DNA of 64,000 bases from Ophthalmolycus amberensis. Its lineage: Eukaryota > Chordata > Actinopteri > Perciformes > Zoarcidae. Location: NCBI GenBank assembly GCA_024529925.1, contig JAFEUB010000799.1, positions 62,001 through 126,000 on the forward strand, in the 5' to 3' direction. Numbering within the stretch: position 1 is the first letter of the stretch; each line of letters opens with the position of its first letter. The notes beneath the pieces were generated by a model. That model was not told the DNA's origin. It was given only the letters and a program-made list of their open reading frames with translations, and did not search any database. Position numbers and translations under genes: made by a program. This document shows positions 23,640 to 34,600 of the stretch, piece after piece.

Positions 23640-24655
23640 GGACGGCTGGCGAGGGCCATATCTGGTTGAGTAGTCCCAACCTGTGCAATCATCACGAACA
23701 CACAGATTTCGTTGTGCTATTTAAAGCCTTGTAAACAATTAGGAAGGAATTAAAGCATTTAAATACATCTGAATAAATTGAGAAACAAAAACGACGAGAA
23801 CCTGAACTTTTCTTTGGGTGTGTGCTCCATAACCCAGTGTGTAAAAGAGTGACTGTGAGGATGGAAAAATGATCTTTTATCGTCTTTTGCTAACAGAAAC
23901 AATGTGTTAATCTTGCTGATGCTCGCGGAGGTTGATGAGTAAGACCATGCCGCAGAATGAAACCAATAAAAGCGGTGCGTGCGCTTGCAATAACCACGTA
24001 AACTGCAAGGTGAGCAAGGTAAAGCTTCACTCTTTGAAGCAGCCGCATCTGCAGAAAGAACGACGACGGATTACAGAAAACAGTAGAGGGAGGAAGACAG
24101 GAAACGGTGCAGGTTGTTAGTGTTTGAAGTGTTTGCCTCTCCTAGTTGTAAATCTTTTTCTCATCAACTTTCACAACGCTGTGATGTTTCTGCCTTCTCA
24201 GAAAGAAAAGCGTGGACGGAGATACGTGTATTTAGATATATTTTTTTTAGACCTGTAACGACTTTTTACATTTTGATATTGTGGTCGATCGTGACTCATA
24301 TATCACCACGCAGGTTTACAAGTGGAGTAAACCCTTTGAATGTGGTTAAATCCCCTCATTCAGACACCCCCTTGTGTTTCGACCACAAAGAGGGATTCCA
24401 GCTGAAGATCTGTGTGTTAAACAGTGAGCGACACAGGAAGTCGGGTGCATTCTTTTTTTATTGTTTTATAAAACCACAACTGCCAAAGGAAGAACTGCTA
24501 CTTTCGCTACGTCGACACATAACTAGTACTGAAAAATAAGGAACTGAAGAAAAGTTCACTCCTAATATTACACCATTCAGGGTGAGCTGGTGCAAGGATC
24601 CCCCCCCCCCCCCCGTGTTTGCATCTGAGCTAACGGGGATGAGATGCACGGGTGA
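23640..24655. other. Convergent 3' UTRs of fastkd2 and cd28
   Basis: AATAAA at 23772-23777 serves fastkd2. TTTATT at 24457-24462 is a reverse-strand AATAAA for cd28. A C-homopolymer (G on the cd28 strand) lies at about 24600-24614. In mammals CTLA4 follows CD28; no immunoglobulin exon was found here. Confidence 0.6.
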
Positions 24656-26713
24656 TCAGAAGTGTCGTGGTATCGGAATCTGAACCCCTCTGTTCTTCTT
24701 GCGGTCCTTGTGTGCTTTGGGTTTGGTGTTCATGTAGTCACTCTGGGAGTCCGACCTCCAGTTGACCTGTAGGACGGATGAACGACAGTGTTACGTCTGT
24801 GAAGGGTCAGAATGATGCTGCAGCGATCATCGAGGACGCGGAGCACGTCTTATTTTTTTTTTCTGGGATTTTGGGGACCTGACTTGTAGCTCATATGTCA
24901 TAATAAAGGCTTAAAGGTGGAATTTGTAAAGGCTTATCTTTGGGCCAAGAAATGAATAATACCCTCAGAAATACGATTTTCCCAAAGAGAATTTAATTGT
25001 GAAGGTGAGAAAGCTGTTGGGGAGATTAATTTCACAATGCTTCTTTTGGTTAAAGTTTCCCAAAAAATGTTAAATATTTTATGTAGTTCACAGAGTCACG
25101 GAATGGCTTTCGCACCTGGTGTTATGTGAGGAATAGCTTACCCAGATGATGCTGGCAATGATGGTGATGATCACACTGTAGATGCAAAGAAGTACCAGCC
25201 CCAGAATCCAAATCCAGAGGAATCCATCTTTCCGATCTCTACTTGGTTCAGGCGTTCTGTCGTCATTGTTGAACTTGCATTGGTATCCTGGAAGAAACAA
25301 TCAGGGAGTAGTCAGTGCACTGGGCTATGAGGTGTGCTCCTTTTTCAAACTTCTTAGGAATGCTTACCTTCCACCAGCATCACCATCCACAGAGTACTTA
25401 TCCTGAAGGGAGGAGGGAACATGGCTGAGCCCTCGCACCCGTAGATACCATAGCTGGTGGCGTTCACCCTGGTGAGCGTGAAACTGAACGATTCATTGTC
25501 CGTGTTTTCACGCAGTTCCACGCCAGCCCTGGTGTATCTCGGTTTACAGTTGGGTGCCTGCTTGTCACCTATGCACATGTGGTTGTCGATCACTTCATCG
25601 TTTTTGTAAAGGTCGAATGTCACGTGTTGGCCGGTCAACTTCGGGCAGGGCACGGACACGTTGTGTCCGGCAGGCACACAGACAATTTGTATCTGGTCTG
25701 GAGAGAGAGAGAGAGAGAGAGAGAGTATAATCACACAGTATAATGTCAGATCTCTGATTGCTGAGGAAATAGAAACATGATGGAGTAGCCCATCATGGTG
25801 TTTGTTGATGCAGTAAAAACCAAACACCTTCTTACAGCTACAACTCCTGCAAAGATTCATTTATTTGCTTTTAATTCCCCCAACTGAAATTCAGCTTTTG
25901 ATACTCGTCATTTCACAGCCACTCCACCCCCGTATGGAATTTGTTCAATTGCAGCACATCTCTACATTTACCTCCCTTTTAACCTGGCCTCACATTTCAC
26001 AAAAAGCAGAGACGGATATTTACCATGTGAGCGGCACACTTGAGTCAGCCCACGGCCTGACTCAAGTGTGCCGCTCCCGAGGCGGCGTTTCTTTTGTTTT
26101 TGTACCGTTTGTTGCAGGGAATAGTGTCGAGCTGAATGTGCTCTGTGTGTAAACAGCAACGGTCCTAAAGTTGAGGCAACACTTTCTTTTAAGATTCCTC
26201 TGTTGCCTCTGGTAGATGCTGGTTCACATTAAGATGTCTCACCCCACAAATGCAGCCATCAGGAGACGACGAGGTTCATTTTAGGAACAGATAAACAGCC
26301 AGTAAGTGAGGATATATACCAAGCTACAGAGGAGCACCGTCCTGTTCCTTAAGACTCAACGTCCCACATTTTACGTGCATAAACTTAACCAAAGCTGTCA
26401 ACCAGAGAGTAGCTCCAAAACCTTTTCACGCTGCAATTCATCAACTCAAGTGTCCCTGCACCACTAATGAGGGGGCAAACCTCAGATGAACCCAAACAGT
26501 CCCACTGTAACCACATATACGCGGTTAAGTCTCTCGCAATTGCTTGTAATAGTTGTTTCTTGCAAAACTACTTTGCATTCCACAACCATCTGAATGCTAA
26601 TAATGTGTGTGTTGCAATAAAGTCCACGCTTTACCTTTGCAGATGTCCTGGGACTTGGTGGCGTGAGATAACCCGCAGCTCAGGAGCATCATGAGCACCC
26701 AGCAAGCTCTCAT
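24656..26713 (-). CDS. cd28: CD28-like T-cell costimulatory receptor
   Basis: Four exons read right to left: 26713-26635 (signal peptide), 25697-25368 (IgV), 25287-25142 (stalk and membrane), 24766-24656 (tail); 221 residues. The leader is MRACWVLMMLLSCGLSHA. The IgV domain has its core cysteines in VSVPCP and YGIYGCEG. The ligand-contact position reads MFPPPF (residues 119-124; 25405-25422) in place of MYPPPY of mammalian CD28/CTLA4. A stalk cysteine (YQCKF) matches the interchain-disulfide cysteine. One membrane helix spans about 159-185. The tail carries SDYMNT (Tyr196; 24725-24736), aligned with the SDYMNM of CD28; CTLA4 would have YVKM here, so this is CD28. It is divergent from raph1, as in human. 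The receptor would bind B7-type ligands and costimulate T cells through GRB2-class adaptors and possibly PI3K. The human PYAPP motif is absent from the short tail (IPIPRHF). Confidence 0.9.
25700..25726. repeat. (GA)n microsatellite forming the splice-acceptor pyrimidine tract of the cd28 IgV exon
   Basis: About 13 GA units lie directly outside the 3' splice site at 25698-25699. On the cd28 (minus) strand they read (TC)n ending in CCAG, so the microsatellite is the polypyrimidine tract. Confidence 0.85.
26029..26076. repeat. 20-bp perfect palindromic hairpin with two AP-1 sites in cd28 intron 1
   Basis: The arms 26029-26048 and 26057-26076 are exact reverse complements around an 8-base spacer. 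Each arm holds TGAGTCA, the consensus AP-1 (FOS/JUN) site, in opposite orientation. It lies in the intron between the signal-peptide and IgV exons. Confidence 0.9.
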
Positions 26714-27185
26714 CGTGATCTTTTTGCGCCGAGACTGTGAACTCGCCCCCCGAGGCTTTCTCTCATCAGCTCAAAGTCCAAGCTCCTTCAGCGGGCTGCA
26801 TTGACTGTACGCTGCAAGAGAAATCTGATGTGGTACTCCGATATCAAACCTGGTAATGCATCATATCCTCACTGTGCAAATTGTGCAATTCAATTGTGAC
26901 ATTGAAGCACTCCCACGGTGCTGCAGCGAGTGAGCCTCACACATCCTCTCATGCGGGAAAACATCCTGTGGCAGAAAACGCCTCCTCTTCTGAAGTTTCC
27001 GCTCTCTCCCATTGGTTTGTGACCTTTGACGACCTTTGAGCGTTTAATTCATGTAAAACTATGGTTATGTGTCTATTTAGACCCAAAAGTCATTGGAAGA
27101 CAGTTCTGTTCATATCAAGTGAACTGGTTGTTTGTTTTATTAAGAATGAGGGAGATGAAAACACACACAAACAACTTTTTATTAG
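26714..27185. other. cd28 upstream region
   Basis: No coding sequence seen. The first few hundred bases upstream of the cd28 ATG should hold its promoter and 5' UTR; no TATA box or transcription start could be fixed. Confidence 0.4.
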
Positions 27186-27480
27186 CAGATAATCACACAG
27201 AGCAGGAGGGTTTCTTCTCTCCCCCCCCCGAGGGCAGTGATATTTGCTCTCACATTGGAGAACACAGGAGAAGAGAGGAGCCTCTTTGTGGATCCCATTT
27301 GACTGTAAGTGGATTTCTCTTTTCTATTCTATGTTTTATTATCTAACGCCTTTATTTCCTCCCTCTCCTTGAATAAACACCCTTCGAGACTCATGCCAAT
27401 CCTAAATAAAATGACAGTTTACCATGCCAGCCCATCCTAGACAGTGTCCTCGGGAAAAACGAGACAGAGGGAGTCGCTAC
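27186..27480. repeat. Direct duplicate, copy 1 (295 bases)
   Basis: Matches 29382-29681 base for base by eye except for the length of an internal C-run (9 versus 14). It contains two AATAAA motifs but no LTR-like ends and no reading frame. Confidence 0.9.
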
Positions 27481-27811
27481 CTATTTTAAACATTTAAAAG
27501 CTTTTGCATGAAAGTACGGACATTAATCATAGTAGCAATGCTGGCATGAATGCAAATAGGCACTTTAAAACAGAATATGAGAAAGTATTGTGTAAATATG
27601 TGTATTTTCTGCTGTTTACTGTTATGCTGCAGCCACCGTTGGAGGTGGTGTGAGTGACTGAAATTGCAAAGACCCAGTGCATCATGTGCAAAGGTTTACT
27701 GAACACGATGAGAAGCACAGAACAGGTATCGAGCAGGTTTGAACTGACACTTGTGTGACTTCCAAAGTCACATAACTTCACAAAAGGACAGACTGAAAGT
27801 GTCTCTATACG

Positions 27812-28211
27812 CAGGGATTCCCAAAGTGTGGGGGTGCGCGAGCTGCCTCTAGGGGGTGCGCGAGAGGAAACATGTAATGGTGGACTAATGGTGTAATAAT
27901 TAATATTAAATATAATTTTTTTAAATGCACTTCAGCTCCTGCCGCCAGACTGTATTTTTAATTTATTTTGACGTAGTTTAATATAATACAGACGTAGTTT
28001 AATATAATAAAGACGTAGTTTAATATAATAAAGACGTAGTTTAATAGAATAAAGACGTAGTTTAATAGAATAAAGACGTAGTTTAATTGAATAAATACGT
28101 AGTTTAAGACGTAGTTTAATAGAACACAGACGTAGTTTAATAGAACACAGTGCGTGAACCCGGTCGGGATGTAGAAGGGGGTGCGTGGCCTAAAAAGTTT
28201 GGGAACCGCTG
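27812..28211. mobile_element. Non-autonomous hAT-like DNA transposon (about 400 bases)
   Basis: The ends are inverted repeats: CAGGGATTCCCAAAGTG at the left and a right end finishing AGTTTGGGAACCGCTG. This is the CAG-TTCCCAAA terminal style of hAT/Charlie elements. Possible target-site copies flank it (CTATACG at left, CTATACTG at right), imperfect by one base. There is no transposase; the interior is mostly a minisatellite. Confidence 0.75.
27969..28150. repeat. 21-base minisatellite inside the hAT-like element
   Basis: Eight to nine copies of a unit close to GACGTAGTTTAATATAATAA, with drift from ATATAATAA to ATAGAATAA and ATAGAACAC along the array. Confidence 0.9.
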
Positions 28212-28388
28212 CTATACTGTATGAGTCACTGGCACAGTTAACATATGTCAGTGAGAAGAAAATAGTGCAATATCAGCTCTATGAGAAGGTAATTCCATTC
28301 CACAAGTTTTCATTATTTGGTTAATAAAAAAGACATGACTGTGTCCACAAAATGGGGTTGAGTAAAAAAGTGCAGTGGCTTTATATGT

Positions 28389-28403
28389 CCACTAGATGGC
28401 GCC
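28389..28403 (+). promoter_or_regulatory. Candidate CTCF site between cd28 and raph1
   Basis: CCACTAGATGGCGCC is a strong match to the CTCF core, forward orientation, in the intergenic region. Confidence 0.5.
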
Positions 28404-29381
28404 AACGCGTTAATAACAGTTCTCTGCAGCTACAAACCAGGAAAATTGCTTTTCAGATACAATTGTATCTTAATTGCAACAATGTTTCACTTTGTTTCAA
28501 TGCATGTTCCTGTTTTATACAGGTTTCCCTGCCCAGAGCAGGGATTAGAGACCATTAAAGGGTGGAAAATACTGACTTTGTGTGGCAACACATGGTGTTG
28601 GATTCATGGGATTGTGAAGTGGGGATTATAGCATTTCTAAAATGTTGTCTGTAATTCTGACTCAGAAAATGGATGATGGGGGATTGACGGGTTAGTAATG
28701 CCATGTGTCCATATGGATAACATGCAATAATCTCCTAATCTGGAAGTCCCTTTTGTCTGGTGGTGGTGGCTTTAGGAGAGCATCAGCAAGAACCCCTGTT
28801 ATTATAGTATTCCAATAATAATAATTATTATTATTATTATTATTGTAATCTGCTCTATTGTAATGGTAATAGTAAATATATATTATAATTATTACCTAAT
28901 TATCATCATTCTTATTGTTTATATTTCTATTCTATTATTATTATTATCTACTGCCACTGACGGGGAATAGCTACTGGAAACTGATGCTGCCTTCACTGTT
29001 CCTCCAAGACTCCTTCTTTCGTGGGTATATGTATATATTTTCACCAAATAATCGTCAGAAAACTGAGTTAAAATGTGTGTTTTGGTCAACTCGAGCAACA
29101 CCGCAATGTGTCTTTTTTTCATGTTCATATCTACCGTCCAGCTCCGTAATTCCTCTTCTCTGCGATCGTCTGTATAACATGAGAGATATTTCCGACAGGC
29201 CGTGAAGGCAGCGCTGGGTTCTGGGCTGGACAGGAAACGACGAGGACGCTCAGCGTGTCTCCTCGGCAGCTCCGGGAGAGAAGAATGGGAAAGGGAACGA
29301 GACTGTGTATGTAGACGAGGCAACGTGTGAAAACATGAGGATAACGGGCAGTTTTTGTTTTAGCTAGATTCATCTTTTAAA

Positions 29382-29681
29382 CAGATAATCACACAGAGCA
29401 GGAGGGTTTCTTCTCTCCCCCCCCCCCCCCGAGGGCAGTGATATTTGCTCTCACATTGGAGAACACAGGAGAAGAGAGGAGCCTCTTTGTGGATCCCATT
29501 TGACTGTAAGTGGATTTCTCTTTTCTATTCTATGTTTTATTATCTAACGCCTTTATTTCCTCCCTCTCCTTGAATAAACACCCTTCGAGACTCATGCCAA
29601 TCCTAAATAAAATGACAGTTTACCATGCCAGCCCATCCTAGACAGTGTCCTCGGGAAAAACGAGACAGAGGGAGTCGCTAC
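29382..29681. repeat. Direct duplicate, copy 2 (300 bases)
   Basis: Second copy of 27186-27480, same orientation, 2,196 bases downstream. Identical apart from a C-run five bases longer. The flanks differ on both sides. Confidence 0.9.
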
Positions 29682-31590
29682 ACTGTATGTTCACCTCACT
29701 TCTTATAGACGAGCACTACCAGCTATTTAGAATGTGTTGTTATCCTGTAAGAGTGTGTGTTGTGTGGCAGGCTGTCTAAATGAAGGAGGGGGGTCGTGCG
29801 TGCCCCCCCTTGTGCGGCCATTGAACGAACCCCTTTTTTGGGGGAGAAAGGGCGTGCAGCGTTCGGGCCGACTGGGAAAAGAGCCGCAGCTTTTTCCACG
29901 GAGAGAGGCATTTGAACGCGACACCCTATTGTTATGTTGTGGTTTAGTTGGTTATGTCGCAAGAACCGAGCCCTTTCACTCCGTATTAGCCGACAAGGTG
30001 TCCTCTATATATGTATTTTCCTCCCCGAGCAGAGGAGGGGATGTCCAGCCTCCACCCTGTTTAACGGGAGGAGAGGCTGCCAGCTGCTGGTAATGGCCGA
30101 TGTTTTTTTCTGTCACGCTTAATGTTTCATATCTTGCTGGTGCATTTGTGTAACACACTGTATGTCGTTTACAAACCTGCAAAATAGCCGCCAATGTCTG
30201 TTAGTGTGACCGGGGTTGGGCTCGTTACTCATCTACCTCCCTTCACTGCAGCTCGTGAGCACTGTTTTAATTCCCTTTGTTGGGTGACGCCGCCGGGCAG
30301 CGGATTGGATAACATGTCGCCACTATGACCAGCGGGGCTGTTATCATGTTTACAATGCTGGCGTCCGCTCCAGCCTGCAGAATAAGCAGCTTTATTTGTT
30401 CCACACAAAACGTCTCAGTGGAGCCCGGTGGGGGAAGTTAAAGTTAAAGCTCTGACATGTTTATACTTTGCCAAGCTGTGTTTTACCTGTCTGTCACAGA
30501 GCGTGCTTGCAGTCAGACATCAACATTGGAAAGATAATTACCCCCCCCCCCCCTCCCCTCACCTCATTGACAGCAGGGTTCAAAGGTCATTTGCAGAGGG
30601 GCTGCATGCCATGCCACAGCCTGGCTGGCCACCATATGGGCCCAGGGTTTTCATTCAGTCAACATTCCCTGTGAGTTTTATTTACACTACCAAGGCCAGA
30701 CGAAGGCACTTTTTTTCTTTTTTACTGTATCTCTTCTGTTCAAGGGTGAATACACAAAACAAACAAACAAACACAAAAAAGCCACTTGGCCTGGCCTTTT
30801 ATTCCCCCAAAGAGGCATTATAATGGGCCGTCTGTGTCCTTAAGGCACGCTTGATTTGCATCCACAAAGCGCCAGACGAGAAGCACATTATTCAGGGGTG
30901 GAGACAATGCAGCCCATTCGCTTACAGTGCAAGTTAATGGGATGAAAATAACTACTGGCCTTCTGGTCGCTTCCTCCTCAGGCAGAGATGCCTTGAGTTT
31001 GTCGTGTTTTGGGGTTCAGTAGGGTCAGATGTCACTTATTATATCCAGTCAGAAGAGGACAGAAAATGAGTGATGCCACAGGGACGTCTGGAAGACCCCG
31101 TGATATGTTGTTTTGTTCCTTTTGGGTTTTGTTATTGTGTCTCATTATGAATGAAATAACTTTTATTATGCAGCATAGAGGATTAATTCGAGGCAGCTTT
31201 TCTGAGGCATATTTTATGCTCCATTTGAACGAGGATTATTGTTATTGTAGTTGCAGCAATGCCACATCATTCAGCGTCGTGATTTATTTATGTCAAGAAC
31301 AAAATCCGATGGTGCGTTGGTGCAAAAAACACACCAACATCAGAAAGTTAACGGTGCACGTGCACGTCATGTGGTAGGCTCATACAAGACATTCAGTCAG
31401 TAGACTTAATAGTCAGGCAGTATGGCATACAGCTCAGTCATGGATTACATTTCCAGCCGCAGAGGTAAAACACATGTTGGAGGAGAGCGTGTCATTCCAC
31501 TGCTCCTGTTTTTAAAGCGCATGTAAGGATTTTTTTTCTCCGTCAGCTTTCTGTCTGGAGGCTGTTGGAAAGAGAACCGAGGGAGAGAGG

Positions 31591-31598
<8 letters not shown>

Positions 31599-31638
<40 letters not shown>
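31599..31638. repeat. (TA)n microsatellite
   Basis: About 20 TA units preceded by a short (GT)n. Confidence 0.95.
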
Positions 31639-31642
<4 letters not shown>

Positions 31643-34600
31643 GAAGAGTTTAAAATACATAACCAGAAACATGGTTTTCTCATTCATTCGAGGGAGAGAA
31701 AATAAACCCTTCTGCTTTTCCTCTCTCCATCTCTCTGCTGCCTTTCATCCTTTTTTTTGTGCACGCTTGATTTCCTTGGGATGTAGTTGATTAGATGCGA
31801 AAAACAGTTGTCAAATAGATTTTGGGCTTGAGGAATGATCCCATGACACTGTTAGAGAAGAGAGATTTGTGTGTGTGTGTTTGTTAGCAGCTCCTGCGTG
31901 CTGGTCTGGCCGTCTGTCAGCGCTTTACTGGCTCTGTCGTGCGAGGGCCACGTCTGACCTCCACCCACCCACCCACCAATGTCCCTGGGCAGAAGATTTC
32001 TCTGCACAAAAGCTCCAGAGATGGTGGTTAGAAGGTGGCGATGGAGGTTGGTGTAAGTTTACCCAGTTCGGGTTACAGCCGCGGGTGTAGGTGGGTAAAG
32101 GAGGGCAGGGGGAGGATGGCACTTCAAACGCAGCCTTCAACACACACACACCCTGGTGGAGACCCGGAGGGGGTAACCTGATATTTACATGGGAGGTACC
32201 TTGGCTCTGGTCGGGGAGGCAGCAAATAAACTTCCACCAGCTGCATCAGCGCGCAGCTCCTTGATGCCAAACAAGGTGCCACACATTACAACGCGTATGA
32301 CAGAGAAAGTGTGTTTGTCGCTCCACCTGGGTGTGTCCACCCCACCCCCCCTCCTCTTGTCACAGACACGTGGTCCCCAGCCTCTATAGGGCCTTGTTCT
32401 GGTAACATTTTGCTGACCTTTGGTGGCAGCTGCCCCTGCCATTTGGAAACAAAGACAAATGGCTAACCCGCCCGCCTGTAGCCTGCGTATTCTCCAGCGT
32501 TCCCCGATAGAGACCTGCTCTTCCTGTTGGCCTTTTCGTACACAGACTTTTATCCATGCCCCCTATGGCAGGAAATTAATTGTTTTAAATCCACATGCAG
32601 CCTATTCTTTCGCGATGATTGACTTCTGTTCTTTCGACGAGGTCAACAGTGAGGATAAGGTTGTGCAGCCTGAAACAGAACATGCGCTTTTACTCGCGTA
32701 CGTGGACGAGATCAAGGTGTGTCATATACCGATGTCTGGACTGTGCGGCCGCTACTCTCCGACTCCACGGCTGATCGGAGCCGGCAGAAGGAGGGCACGC
32801 GCCGCTCTTCTCGGGGCAATGCACGATCTTGGTCTTGGCTCTGCAGGTGCACTCAAGCGCGCGCACACACACACACACACACTGCTGTGTAAAGACGGCT
32901 AGAAATGCAAACGGCGGAACTTGTTCTACAATTGGATGCCGTGTTAGTTTTTAATATCTGTGCCACTGGGTGAACTTTTTTTCTCCCGAAGCACTTTCAC
33001 GAGTTTTTACATTTTTAGTACGGGTCAGTCCTGGTGGGAAAAGTCCCCTTTTAGGTACTTCTACATCACTGGATGTTATTCATTCACAGTTGCCGGTGTG
33101 GTCCAGGAGTTATTTCATGAACAGCATTGTCTAAATTCCTACATTTCACATGTTACCTTTCAACAACCATCAGAGAAAACGGGCCTGCACTTGTTGCATC
33201 TACCTGTGGGTTATAATTTGTAGATGGCGAGAGTGTGAGCTTTCGAGTGGATAAAAAAAAAAAACCTTACTCGCATCACAACATGTCTGGTTTGCATTGC
33301 ATTCTGGTCTACTGAGGCTACTGTAATTGGAGAAACTGATACCTCTGCTTCTGCTTGTTTTGGATTCTTCCTTTACACATCTGACCCCAATTGTGGGTTT
33401 GGAAATAAGCACTTTTAATTCAGAGGGACAGACGCCCTAAATCAGTTCTTGTTTTTAAAAAGCATATTTTTATGGAGATATCTTTTTTTCTATCAGATGT
33501 CATTTATCGGGTCATGATGATGCAGCTATTAAACTTCAAAACTGTCAGTTTTCATCTCCGCACCCCTTCTTCCATGACCTATTTTCCAATATTCTATCTG
33601 ATCCGCTACGAAACATTATTGTTCAGTCGTTAATTGTCCCTTTTGTGTGCTACCTCGCTCACTGTACAGTGTGTTTAAGCAGCTTAGGCAGCTATTAATC
33701 GGTGTGACTTTGACAATGGCAGGTGGCTGGTTCTCACCCCCCCCCCCCCCCCCACCTCCTCTACTGTATTACAGATGGTCGGCTCCATTCACTGTTGCAG
33801 GGGGTCAGTCTTTGTTAACGTAGAAGTGCACGGGACAGGAGGGGGGGGTCTGGATTGTTACTGTCTATCACATGCATCAAGACCTATGACCGTCACGAAG
33901 CCCCGAGGCCCTTTGCTGTGTTTTTTTGCACACCTGTCTCTTCAGTTAAGTTGCACACAGTTGGGCAATCTCCCTTGAAATAGATCTTAGCATCCAATGG
34001 TTGGAAAAGGTTTTTCTCTCTCCGCCCCACCTGCCTATGTAATCCTGTCCTGTTTGAGCCGGGCCATGGATAATGGGTCTTTGACATGGAGAGAACACAA
34101 CATGCTGAAGGCAAGCAGGAGTTCTTCGGAGAGAGCAAGAGCACACAAAGTGCTAACTCAGAGGAAAAACAAACCATGTGCTGCCTGGCTGCTGTATTAA
34201 AATATATATGCACTATCGACTGGGTGATGTATGATCTGTCTGGTGTAAGACGTAAATGTGGAATGAGAAAGGGGGATTTATTTCCTACTCTCTGTATTGC
34301 TTTCTGTCACATGTGCTATTTTGCATCCCTAATTAAATGGAATGGCCAGTTCTTCGCAGCGGGTGGTGCGATGTGATAAACATCGAGCGCGGCCAGTTCC
34401 TGCGTCGTCTCCTCGCTTCGGCGAGTTCTCATGAAACCATGGCAGGAGTTACGCGTGTCGGTGTGTTCGCGGGGCCGGGCTGCTGGTGTTTGTTTGCCTT
34501 TTTGCAGTCTCTGGAAACCCCTTCCAGTCCATCATACAAACACAGATGTGAGAAAAGTGGACTGCACTGTTTTCCCTCACCCCGCTGTGAAATGCCTGCC

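Noticed and set aside
24114..24539. 141-codon open frame downstream of fastkd2
   Set aside because: AT-rich sequence between two convergent 3' UTRs, no family resemblance.
27840..27870. CTCF-like CCTCTAGGGGGTGCG
   Set aside because: Part of the hAT-like element end and a weaker match than the sites listed.
27186..29681. LTR retrotransposon bounded by the two identical segments
   Set aside because: No TG/CA ends, no primer-binding site, no polypurine tract, no gag/pol remnants between them.
32420..32902. 160-codon open frame
   Set aside because: Runs into a (CA)n repeat, no family resemblance, no splice or promoter support.
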